A program made the translations under genes and the position numbers. From the NCBI RefSeq assembly GCF_021134715.1, contig NC_060019.1, positions 806,001 through 870,000 of the forward strand: a stretch of DNA of 64,000 bases, read 5' to 3'. The notes beneath the pieces are model-generated. The model ran no database searches and was not told the origin of the DNA. It saw only the letters and a list, made by a program, of their open reading frames with translations. Position 1 is the first letter of the stretch. Each line of letters opens with the position of its first letter. This stretch comes from Daphnia pulex (lineage: Eukaryota; Arthropoda; Branchiopoda; Diplostraca; Daphniidae). This document shows positions 45,882-58,800 of this stretch, piece by piece.

Positions 45882-48800
45882 CCCAGAAGAGCTGCTGGTT
45901 TTTTCCAAACCGAAAAGTCTTATAGTAACAGGTTAAGTTTTTGGTTTTTTGGTAAATACACACATTTTTCTGTTGAAAGATTTTACGTTTTTAATCAAAT
46001 CGCGATGCCTAGAAATAGCAAATTTCACGGCTTGACATTCATAAAAATTTCATATAGCTGAAATTTCATTCCGATCTTTGTGTAGTCATATGAGAAACGT
46101 GACTTTCAAATGTTTAATCGTTGCGTAAATGCCTGGCTTCATACTACATTCCATTCGAAGCTTTTTTATGTTCGTGCTGACGCATCCCAAAATACCCAAA
46201 GAAATCGACAGATATCCAGTTCTCTATAGGACGTAAACAGAGCTTGAACGAGGTAATTCAAAAATCAATAATGAACACGGAAATCAGAGAAAATCGCGAT
46301 AAATCCTTCATCGCATGTCAAGCATTATTGCATCGCAAAAAAAGGCGATTGAAAATTGCCACGTTTCACGCGCCATAGATCCAAGGACAAAATTTCCTTG
46401 GCTGGTCAAATTACTGCAGACAGAAAGCCGCATTTTCAACTGCAATAAGCAAATTGGACGTCAATTACAAAACAGCTTCCCACTACAATAAAGAAAAAGT
46501 AGCCGATGCTGAGGACCAGCAAAATCGTATTTCGTATCGAGTCTTTTTGTCAACCGATCATCTTCGTTCTCCCGTTAACATGCGACACAATCCTTAACCA
46601 TATGCGCTTCTGACTCAGCTGTTCAAGAATTTACAAGACGACCTTGGCGCTGACAAATGAGGATTCTTTATTCCCCGGCTGAGAAACAACAACGGTGCTG
46701 TGGTTAGCTCCCGATATGGTTTCTGAACGAAATGACATGATAAGGAAGTTCTATGGGAAAGGATACTTGGTAAAAGGCAAAAATTGTTTCCCCTTCCTAG
46801 ATAGATAAAATTACACAGGTACATGAATGCAGCACCAAAAACGGTGTTACAGCATCCACAAAACTGCAAATGTTTTCATGTGGCAACCGCAACACAATAG
46901 AATGTACGTAACTTAATTGGTTAAACTTTGATGGTACAGCTAGATTAACACTTTAAAGACAATGGATGAGAATCGTCAGCATTCTAGGAATTCTTCTAGT
47001 GACAACACACATGAGGTCTGACAGCTAATTTGCAATGTAAATTAATCCTAAATTATACAAAGCTCCACTGTGGGATCTTGCTTGCCTTGAAAGCGGTGTA
47101 GGTTTCACACATTAGTTACACCTTTTTGGATAAGGTCCACAAATCATAACAAAACATGAGTTGAGATTGTCACACGGTCCTTGAATAAAAAATTACCAGG
47201 AGTGCCACAAGACAAGGATACCCAGAATTGAAAATCAGCCATGGAATTGATGAATGAATTACCTCTGAAATTGAATTACCATTATTACGCCCAGCATTTT
47301 CGACGTGTCCAGACGACAGAGGTGGAAATATCACTTTTGTTTATAAATAAGTTGAGAGCAGCGTACGTGTCCCCACGCGTCGTCTGCTGGCATCTCCAAG
47401 AGAAAACAAAAAGAAATGTCACACACACAAAATGCGACGAAACTCTCGAAAATAATTCCAAGGCCAATGACATTGGTGAGCGTGACACTTGCGAGCGTAA
47501 AAATAACGGATCTAAAACTGTTCAGTGGTCCATCAACAGCACGCCAGTCAGTCGCATTATTTCTTTTTTCAAATTCTATGTATTTTCGAGTGTTATGGAA
47601 AATCACGAACGAGAGCAATTTAAGAGGCATTCACTATAGCAGTATAATCAAACGAAACATTACAATTTTTATACGAGTGTTGCTGTTTTTGTTTATCATC
47701 TACACACACAACCGAGTAAAAAATGGCTTCGAGCGGGGCTCATATAAACGGCGCTCGAACAATTATATAAAACGTGGGAAATTTTGTTTTCCGCATGAAC
47801 TGAGAAAAACAAAATGGGGGAAATTTGATTGCATAAAACAGAATTATAAGCGACACTGCTGGCATCGCCCGTTACAAAACTTACATAAAAGAGATAAGCG
47901 AATCGCGCACATTTTGAAACAAATTCGCGTACAAAATGAAAAAAAAAGTGGGGAGGCGCATATTATATAAATTGTGTGTGTGTGTGTAATTTAGGGAGAT
48001 GGGAAGAAGAAAAAATATATTTACGAAAAGAAACACAGCCCTCCAAAAATGTCGGTCACGCGTGACTAGTCCAGTGATATTCCATCAGCCGCAAACGTTG
48101 TTATTTTTCACGTCAACTTTTTACAACAAGATCAAAGAGTCTGAATTTCCTTCCATGATTTTCTCTGTTTCCATCTTCTCCTTTTGACACAATTCCAGCA
48201 CGCCATGATAATAAGTTTTACGCAGCAGCAGCAGCACAATGTGAGATTGCTTATCCCATTTCTCTGTGTAATTCAGCCATTTTCCTTGTTTGTTTCATTT
48301 CACGGCTGGACACACACTGCAGACGAAGAAAATTGTTTTTTTTGTTGTTGTTGTTGTATCACGTATTCAATTGCAAAATACCGCCGCAAGTAATTGTAAA
48401 AGAAAAATAAAGGCACCAACGATAATATTTAAAACGCGAACGAACGGGCGAGAGAGAGAGAGAGAGAAAATAATAAACACAAAGACACGCACAATATTTT
48501 ATAGTTTTATATGTAGCAAATAAAAAAAAAATAAGGGGAAGTAAAAAATATCTCGGGCCAGGAAGAAGTAAGACAAGGAAAAGTAATGTAGATAGAAAAG
48601 CCGGAAGCGCGTCAAATATTTTCCTCGGGATTATTATTTTTTAAATGTTTCGGGAAACGAATGAAAATCTGTGTTTCTCTTTTTCACTGTTTTGTGTGTG
48701 TTCAAAACATTAGTCATATTTGTGATACTGAAATCGACAAATCATGCGGAAACAAATTTTTTAAAAAAAAGAAAGGTAGAATTAAAACAAGGAAAACATT

Positions 48801-49838
48801 TTGGGGGATAAAATCATTTCCTTATATCATTTGCTAAAAATGGGGGATTGCAAAATTAAAATTAGAAAAAAAATGCTTCTTTTTTGGTTTGCATTGGTTT
48901 AATAATCCGATTGGGGGGGGGGGGGGTGAAAATTCGATTTTGCCTCATTTTCATACAACTGTGACGAGAGAAATTAAGGAAGTCATCCCCTTTAAGAAGA
49001 ATAAAAAAAGGGAATTTTAGTCTTTTTTAAATGTATAATATAATCAAAATAATGTTTTGTGTGGATCGTTTGATTCATTCAAAAGAGGCGAAGGGCAATA
49101 ATAACGAAGTGGAAAAAGAAATTCAAGAGACTCCATCGCACACGGTGGTAGTAGTAGTTTGGGGATTATTACGAACGATATAGTCATATGGGGGGGGGGG
49201 GAGGAAATCGAATGGACATTTTTTTGGGAGGTTTTCCGTTTCGTCTTTTGTTTTTATCCTGTCACAAAAAAAAAAATTATCCCGCGTGAAAAAAATCTCT
49301 TCTTCTTTCCTCTCTTTCTCTCTTCTCTGTCTCTGTTTTTTTCGTTTTGATATCACAGCAGTGACTTGGTACCGCGCGCAAACACTCGCACACACACACA
49401 AAACACAAAAAGGGGGGGAAAAAACACACTCACAAAATATTCAAAAAACGGAAAGGACGAAGAAAAAAAAGGAAAACCCAAATAAGATTTTAAAGTATGT
49501 TTTTTAAAAAATAGATTGGAATTTCAAACGGAAAAAGAGAGAAGCGAAATAGAACAGAAGAATCAAATCATCGGTAATCAACACCCAGTGCTGTACGTGA
49601 ATCGATAAACACAAACGGAGAGAGAAAAATAAGCAAAAAGGGGGGAGACTACTACGGACAAGCCATTTTCAATTTAATGTGAAAAAGAAATGAATAATTA
49701 ATTATCTTTAAATCCCTTCTTTCAATTTAAAAAAAAAAAAGAAATTATTGTCGGGTAGGCGAAATTTCTGACTCCATCTCTATTTCTCTCTCTCTCTCCA
49801 TTGTCTACCGTGAAAAATGTATGTATGTCTGTCTGTAT
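45882..49838. other. ADH 3' flank, intergenic DNA and probable WNK 3' UTR
   Basis: The ADH 3' flank is on the left. From about 47,900 to 49,838 the sequence is rich in A/T, GA and CA runs and homopolymer G (48916-48927, 49191-49201), consistent with a long low-complexity 3' UTR of the minus-strand WNK gene. No recognisable protein or tRNA was found. The end of the WNK transcript cannot be placed. Confidence 0.4.
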
Positions 49839-52800
49839 TTAGGGTGAAGAAGATCTACTGTCTTTAGAGTTGAGTCTTAGCGGTGGGGAACGCATGGGGC
49901 TGCCGGCCGGAGTGTTATTAAAATTGAATCCGGCCATTGTCGTAGAAGAGGACGAGACGGCTGCTGATGCGCTGGCAGCCAGGAGCACTGGCACCGGCGG
50001 TGGGGAACCGACGACGAGGGAGTTTGGTTGAATGTTGATCGGGTGGCTGGAAGCTCTGCCCATGTGGTTGAATCCGCTTTGCTGTTGAGCAGCCATGGTG
50101 CAACTAGCCGCCGCCGCCGCCGGCGGAGAAACAAACGACGGATGAATGGGAGAGAAGATGGACTGTTGGCCGTAGAGAGTCGACACAGAGCTCGTGGGCG
50201 GAACAGGAGACATGACACCACCAAAAGGCCGGCCGAAGCTCAGTCCTATCAAGCACAATCGAAGCTAGACTGCCTTTCCTTAACAACTCTTCGCACACCT
50301 CCTCACTTAAACACAAATCAACTTAAATTTAAATCAATAGAACTAGAGACAGAAACCGCATACAATCAAAATAAAGCCAAATGGGACAAGATAAGAGGGT
50401 TGTTGGCGGTTTAAGCGTGCGGTATTTTGCATTGGTGTTATACTACTATATGACAACTAACCGAAATTAATGCCCAAGCAGGAAAAAGAAAGTTTTTAAA
50501 CCAAATGAAAATGACTCAATTCAAAATGTAAAAAAAGTAATCAAATATTAATTTCACCCATCTTTTTTTTGTTTTGGAAAAATGAAATTGTTTTCCCCCG
50601 TCAAAGAAGCAAAAAACCGGATCGGGTTCTAAAACGATCCATCAACACGGTTTTTTTTGGTCTCATCTATACCGCGATTAAGGGAATTTTTTTTAAGGAT
50701 CAGGTTGGTGGTGTAGTAAAGATACCAGCAGTTTGAGTCAGTGAATGGTGTTGTTGCTGCTGCTGCTGCTGTTGTTGTAGATTGGCGACAGCGCCGCCAT
50801 TGGCGCCGGCTCTCAGCTGATTCAACGTCGGCGCTTTCTCGACACCTTCTCCTCCGGCTTTCTTGCTCTTCTCGGCTCCAGGTTTGCTGCCCAAATCCTG
50901 GACTAGACGCAACAGATCGTCCGTAAACGTCTTTGTTTGGCGGGTTGGCGTTCCGGGTGACGATCCGGGCGTCGCGTTGGTGACCGGGCCAGCAACCCCG
51001 CCAGCTGTGGCTGGAATGGGAACACCACGCCCTTCCGTGTGATCTGGACTGGAACGGGCGATTGGAGAAGGAGTCCTAGGACTCTCGGTGGCTTCCTGCC
51101 GCTGCAACGATGGTTGCGGATGTGGCTGTTGCGGAGCAGTTGGTTGTTGCTGTTTTCTCCGGGCGTGAAAAGAGGCCAACTCTTCCTCGTGCTTCCGGAT
51201 CAGAGCTTTCTTTTCTTGCTCGTGTCGCAGCAATAATTCCCTCAATTCGGGGTCTTTATTGGCATCGTCCGGCAGCAGCATTCCGGCGCTTGCCGCTGGG
51301 GCAGCAGCTGCTCGCTGTTGCTCGTCAACCAAACTGACACAGAAACGAGAGATTCGGCGTCCTCCGGGTGGGGCCGGCGGCGGAAGCGACAACTTGCGTT
51401 GCAGCGGTTGCTGGGCAACGATCATCTGAGGCTCCGTTTGACTACTCTTCTGTTCCTTGGTGGTCGTTGCGGTGGCAATCGCTGGAGCAGCGGCCACAGG
51501 AGCGGTGGGTGCGGTGACAGGAGCTACTGGAATCTGCGCTACTGGAACCGTGACTGGAATCGCTTTGAAGGAAGGCTGCGGTTGTTGTTCCGTCGGCGTT
51601 TGCGGATGGTCATCCACAACGTCAGGGCCATGACTGGCCGTTGTTGTTGTTGACTGAGCAACGGGATTCGTTGCGGCCGGTGCCGCTGCGGATGCTTCCG
51701 TAGTGGTAGGATTCACTTTATTTTCGGGTTCCTTGGCTTTCAACAAGGCCGGCGGATGACCAGTGCCCTGCGAATGCAATTTCGACAACTCGGAATGCAA
51801 GTCGTGGATGTCGATGGTGGAGGGCAAGACTTTGCGCTGTTGTTGTTGGGCTGGCCGGTTGCTCTCGGCCGCCTGATCCACTTGATCGACAACCACCGTA
51901 GGGTAAATCAAATGGTCCAGGGAAGGAGTTCCTTCCTTGGTGGATGACGTGGGCGATGGAAGTTGTTGCGTAGCATCCGGCGAATAGCTCTGCTGTTGTT
52001 GCTGCTGTTGCATGTGCGAAGCGGCAGCACTGGCGTTATTATTGGCCATGGAAAGGGAAGCCAATTTGTGTTGGAGGTCCATCAAATAAGTGTCCATCGT
52101 CGGGCAAGCTTGCGGAGTAGGCGGCTGCGACGTGGGCAAACTGTTACCACCGGCTGTTCTCGATCCGGTCGTGTTGGTTTCACCCAGACAAAGTTTTAGA
52201 GGGACAGCGGTCGTACTGACAGATGGATCACCCTGGACATTGGCGCTGTTTGGAGCCCGAGCTGGACTGCTGCATCGGCTAGTGGCGTAGATCCCGTTCG
52301 ATGTTATGTTGATACTCAGAGCGACAGTCACGAAAGCCGCGCCCAAATCATTTCCGGCAGCGTTGCTGGTAGTCGGGATTTGTGTGGGACCTGACTGAGC
52401 GACAGGAACGTTCGCCACAGGCTCCTGACAGACGACAGGAGGCAATTGGCATCTCTGAATGGGTCCAGCCGGAGGAAAAAATTCGGGAGGTGACATCATA
52501 GACGGGATGGATGTCACCGCTGGCGGAGTTGGAAGAGGGGGCTCCAAAACGGTCGAGTGAGTGGATGGTGCCACTTCCAGAACCGGTAAAGGAGCGGAGA
52601 TTGTCTTGACCAAAAACCTCGACACTTTGCGCACCTGTGAGGACAAATAAAAATAGTAAATTATTAAAAAATCCGCAAAGGAAGGCGACAAACTGGTCAA
52701 AAGTTGTTTTAAAGATTAGACAACGACATACTACAAAGTATTAAGAGTAAAGCTTTTTGTGATCTATAAAGGCGAGGCTAATGAATTAAATACCTTGGGC

Positions 52801-55800
52801 GTTACTGGCTCATTGGACTCAACAAGTCCACCGACAGGGGTGGGAGCAGAAGGAGGAGCTGCGTCAGCGGGGGGTGGATAAGAAGAAGCGACTGGGGGAA
52901 ATTGAGGAGCGGAAATGGCTACAACTGGCGGAGTAGCACCGTCTACAGTGACAGCTACGCCAGGATTAGAAATACTAAGCGGGGCAAGGTTGTTGGTAGG
53001 AGGAACTGTGGAGATTGTTGTTGTTTGGGATTGAATAGTAGTAAGCGCTGCCGAGACAGCTGAGACGGCCGAGTCGCTCGGTCCCGTGTGACATACATCG
53101 CTTCCGTCTAGACTGGTAGATCTCGAGTGTAAATGGGATCCAACTGGAAACGGGATAGCAGAAGCCACGACCGGAACGGCAACTGGAACGGCAACTGGAA
53201 TAGCAGCCAAGACTGCGGCGGGAACCGATTGAGGAATATCGGCTGTCGATCCTTTCGTCGTGGATTCGACACTGTCGACAGATCCTACGCTGGAAGTAGA
53301 TGCAGCAGCAGTAGCCGTCGTGTCTGATCGGTTGGGTGACAATGAATCAGCAGCCGGCTTAGCTGGAGGTAAAGATACCACCGGAAGGACATCCGGATTC
53401 TCTCTCAATTGTCGGAGAATATCCTCCACCTGGAACCATAAAGAAATTCAATTACAAATTTCATTCAAATCAAACATAAAACCAATATTTACCTGCTCGA
53501 TGAAAATTTCCGCATGTTGTTCACTTAGCAATCGATGTTTAATGAGGTTGTTGGCCACGTCAGCCGGAACCGTGTCAGCTTGATCGAATTTGAACGTCAC
53601 CGTTTCTTGCTTCATCGTTTCCACTTGGCATTCGACCACGGAGCCCTGGACACTCAGCACGGAAAGTCGGGGGCCGCGTTCGGCCGTCCGGCGCCGTTTG
53701 TTAGTCAACCGACGACCCAGACGTTTTTCACCGGCCGTTGTCGTCGTGGCCGCATTGCTGCTGACGGCGTTGGCTGTTGCGTTAACGGGTGGCGCAACCG
53801 GGTCGACCGATTCGGCGGCCGATGACTCACCGCACGAGTCGGTCGTGTAAACATCGCTGCAACAGCATTGAGCTCCGGGCTCGGGAGTTCCGGAACGGTT
53901 CACCAACGAATTTGAGTCACTGGCTACAGCCTGCAAGACTGGGTTCTGCAACTGCATATCCACTACGGCGGCACCTACTACGTGGGGGTCTAACTGGGTC
54001 ACTGGCCCAGACTGATGGGAGTCCAAGTAGGCCGACGCAGCCGCTTCCAGTTGTTGCTGACAGAGTCCAGACTGTTTGCGGACTAATTCGGCTGGGGCCG
54101 GTTGAACGTAGGCCGCTTGTTGTTGTTGTTCCACATTCTGTGGCAGCTGGTACGCTGCTGGAACGTATTGATCGATGACCTGAGCAGATTGGATGTAAGT
54201 TTGCTGTTCAATGTGTTGAAGTTGATGGATCGGTTGCTGCTGCTGCTGCTGAATGTAGGCTGTTTGGTCGACAATTTGCTGGGCAACAGGTTGAACGATG
54301 CCCGACTGGACGACAAGAGGTTGAGGCAAAGACTGGACAACCGGCTGCTGGATGACGGGTTGTTGAGGAAGATAGGTCGGTTGCTCAGTGACCGACACCG
54401 ATTGTTGCATCGGTTGCTGGATGTATAAGCCAGACTGATCCACCATTTGCTGGGGAACTTGTTGATGAACCATCGATTGCTGGATGTACGCCATTTGATC
54501 CTGAGTTTGCTGGATCGGCTGCTGGATCGGCTGTTGGATCGGTTGTTGTACAACTTGGGGCAATGCCTGCTGGATGTACGCCATTTGATCTTGCGCCTGC
54601 TGCATTGGTTGCTGCGTAACTTGCTGAACAACTTGAGGTACCGCCTGCTGCATGTACGCCATTTGATCCTGTGTTTGCTGGATCGGTTGCTGAGGGTAAC
54701 TAGTAGTAGGATCCACAACCTGCTGTACAGCCGTCTGCTGGATGTACGACATCTGGTCCTGTGCCGGCTGGATTGAAGGCTGGACAGGAGGAAGATGAAT
54801 GTAAGCAGCCTGTTCGATGGGCTGCTGAACCATCTGCTGGATCGGTTGTTGAAGATAGACCACTTGCTGGGCGTACTGAGGAGCTGTTACCTGCTGCTGC
54901 TGAACAGGATACGACTCGGGTGCAACACATTGGACCTGCGTCTGATCCACCGACTGTTGCTGAACATAATTCAATAACTGACGGACGGGCTGCTGTTGTT
55001 GCTGTTGCTGCTGGGGAACGGATTGCGCATAAGGCTGGGCAACAGCTTCTGCTGGTTGGTACTGGCTATAAGTTTGTTGCTGCGGCTGTTGTTGCTGCTG
55101 GAAGACAGGCAATTCGGCCGGAACGAAATACTGGGCAGACACTTCAGCCGGTTGCTGCTGATAGAGCTGTTGTTGTTGTTGTTGCGGCTGTGATTGACTA
55201 AATCCCTGGTGATCAATTTGCTGAGAAGTTGTCATCGGTTGATTCATCAAGTTCTGTTGGTGTTGCAAGAGTTGTTGTTGGATCTGAACCGACTGTTGCT
55301 GCTGGATTTGTTGGTTCACTTGCTGCAACTGTTGTTGTTGTTGCTGGATCTGCTGATTGACTTGGTGCAGCGTTTGTTGCTGTTGGTGGATCTGGTTCTG
55401 TATCGCCTGAACCGTCAGCTGTTGCTGGTTGGCAGCCACTTGCTGCGGGATCAAATGCTGTTGCTGCATTACATGTTGTTGTTGTTGCTGTTGTTGCTGC
55501 TGCTGCTGGATGCAGTGCTGTTGCGGCGGAGTAACCAATCCCGTCGTTATGGTTAAAGGTAATTGCTGACTGGGCAACATGGGTTGCTGCTGCATCAACG
55601 GCTGTGGCGCCGGAGAAGGTTGTTGTTGTTGTTGCTGGATCGCCATCGATTGATCCTACAAAAAAGTAAATCAATATTAATTTTTAGAAATTGGAATTCT
55701 CAAAATTTTGAATTAGCCTACCAGGATCGGAGCAGTTTGGGGCTGCTGGATGGGCTGCTGAATAGGCTGCTGGATAGGCTGTTGAATCGGCTGTTGGATA

Positions 55801-58800
55801 ACCTGCTGGATAGGTTGCTGGACAACCTGCTGGATAGGCTGCTGGATAGGCTGCTGGACAACTTGCTGTATGACTGGTTGTACCACTTGAGGAGGAGGCT
55901 GTTGTACAACAACAGTTGCAGGCTGCTGCTGCTGCTGTTGGGGAACAGGAGGCGGCTGATTCTGACGTCTGATCTCCTCGCGTTCGTCACGTTCTTTGAC
56001 CAAAAGCTGGACTTGACTTCTGAGTAACTTTGCCAGCACCTTGACATCCTCCTCCATGAGGATGCCGTCCGAATGCTTTTGGGTGTTGCGGAAACAAGGA
56101 CAAGATTAACGACTCATTAATTCATTGGCGCAAAACAACAACAAACGATAAAAGGAATGGATAGCCCACCCACCGAAAAACTTGGGTAAAAGAATGTGCG
56201 AATTACAGTAAACAGAGCAAACTGAATGAAAAATTGTCAACCAACCATATCCTGGGCAAGTTTGTCGGCATCGTCCGTCACTACGTTGAACTCGAACTGG
56301 ATGGCCTCGTTCTCCTTGTGCTTGTCGCGCCTTTTCTTTGGATCGAGGACGCGTAACCGGAATTGGACACTTTCGCTGGTGCTGGCCACCGCCTCGTCGC
56401 GCGACACTACTTCCACCTTCAGACCCGTTTCTTCGGCAAAGAACTCGGTGTCGTTCAATAAATCCTTGACGCTCGGCCTGTTTGTTTTCCATTTGGAATG
56501 CGAAAACACAAAAAAAAGGGAAAATGATTGAATTTCTTCCAGATGGATAATCTAATCCTACACACCTCTCTTCCTTGCGCAGACGCGTGCAACGGTCGAT
56601 AATGTCGCGAATCTCGCTGCTCTCCACCTTATCGAAACTCTGCGGTCGGACGCCCTGTCGTCGTAAAACAAGAAGAAGCCGCCGGGTTAATTCGACGAAC
56701 CCCAAAAAGAAAGAAAGAGGAATAGTAGAACGCAATCCCCTTCGGGATTGAGTTTGGCAGCAGCTGGGCCGCCGCCATCACAGCCTATATAGCAACGTAT
56801 GAAAACAGATGGGGATGGGGGCGAGCCCAAAACTTACGCTGATGACTTTCTTGTAGATCTGAGCCGGGCCCATGCATTCGCTGTACGGGTACTCGCTGGT
56901 GGCCATTTCCAGCATGCACATGCCAAAAGCGTAGACGTCGACGCCTTCGTCATAGTGCTCCTCGTACATTTCGGGGGCCATGAATTCGGGAGTGCCAATC
57001 ACAGATTTGGCAAACGACCGATTCTTCAGCGTGGCCAAGCCCAAGTCGCCAATTTTCACGCAGCCAGTCGTCCCCGTGATGAAGATGTTGTCGCACTGTC
57101 ACAAAATAAGACGTCATTAGATGACAAGTTTTTAATTCATAAATTCTCGATTATCACCTTCAAATCACGATGGATGATGTTTGGTGTCCTAGAATGGAGG
57201 AAGTAGAGACCCTTCAGGATCTGACGGCACCACGACTTGAGCACCTTTAGATTGATCTTTTTGAAACGCCTTAAATACCTGTTTTACAATCGAAAAATGA
57301 TTGAATGAAATTTTGGTTTTTAATTTGTCTTAATTTGTGATTTACGTTTTAAGAGTTCCGGATGTCATGAGTTCGGTGACGAGGACTATGTATTTACGTT
57401 TGGTCAGCGCCACTTCCCAATAGTCGTAGAATCTGACAATGTTGGGATGCTGGAGTCCTTTGAGCATCTCGGCCTCCTCCCGAAATCTTTGCCTTTCAGA
57501 TTTGTTGAGTTTCTTCTCCTAAAAAAATGAAACAAAACAAGAAAAACGAGTTTAGTCGCTTGTTAAGTGTGTGGATTGGTTGCCAACAAGTAGACTCGTC
57601 TTTTGTTGGCAAAAAGCCGATCTGTCAAGTGCACATCTTCCGAGTTCAAGTTGTTTATTCGTGATGACGCAACAGGCAACGAGATACTACCAACAAACCA
57701 CCGCTCAAATTCAACGGCCGTGTGTTCAGCCATTCGTGCACCATTGTCGCAATAGATGACGAACGCAATTTTCCCAGAAATTAAAAAAAGGACAAACCGA
57801 ATGAAAATATAAAAAAAAACCTGCGCAAACTTTCTAGTACCCAAACAACTGGAAACCGACTGGCGCCAATCCAATCAAGCAACGCACTTTCTCTAAAGTC
57901 TGAGAGCACGCAGCTAACCGGGGCCATATTTCCAGATTATTAAATTTGATACATTGATTGAGGAGGGGGAGGACGTGGTTAGGTTTTAGAATAAAAATAA
58001 AATCGATCCTACTACGTTCAAATTTTTTTCCTCGTCGAATAATCGATCCTATGACGCTGGTAAAGTGCGCAAACTTGACACAAGGCCGCAAGATTGTGAA
58101 TGCCCTTCGTGAAAAAGAAAAAAAAAAAGGACGTCCGTGTGTTGTGTGCTCAAGAAGCACGCGACAGGAAACGACCGATTGGGCTGGAAATTTTTAAAAA
58201 AAGGGCCACTGCAGGATAAAAAAGACCAAAAAGGAATTGGACCTGAAATTTGATCTGACGCAGTCAACAGCAGCCTGCATACAGCGGATGCACCAAAGCA
58301 AAAAAGCACCTGACTCATTCTCTCTTTCATTCTTGAATCTAAAAAGAGAGAAACACCTTGACACGCATTCCTTAATATAAACAATTAATTTACATACAAG
58401 ACACTAGAGCTATATACTATGACTGCCAATGCTGGACCACTACTTCGTACTGTTTGCCTATTTAAGGGGGTTGCATGAACCTTGGCGCCGGGAACCCAAG
58501 GAAATGAAAATCAGCACCAAATCAAGTGACATCATTCAAACGGAAACGTGAGAGACTCTGTGCGTAATCAATCCCCCTCACAAAAGCAAATAATTCTGGA
58601 TCCAATTTTTTTATTTTTTGGGTATAGACTCGACCCCGCGCCTGTCGGCCCCGCCGAATGTCTGTGAATGGGAAACTGACCCCCAAAACGGATAAGAATC
58701 GGTCTGGCTAGTCAGCAATAAAATAATAATAAAAGAAAAACTGTACATTTGATACCGTTGTGATTACAACTACGCACACACACACGCAGGCAGAGTGAGG

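Noticed and set aside
47241-48523. Plus-strand frames of 60-184 codons between ADH and WNK
   Set aside because: Low-complexity AT-rich sequence, no motifs, codon use unlike neighbours; probably intergenic or WNK 3' UTR.
54083-55201. Ser/Asn- or Leu-rich frames opposite or alongside WNK exon 8
   Set aside because: Alternative-frame readings of CAG/CAA repeats.
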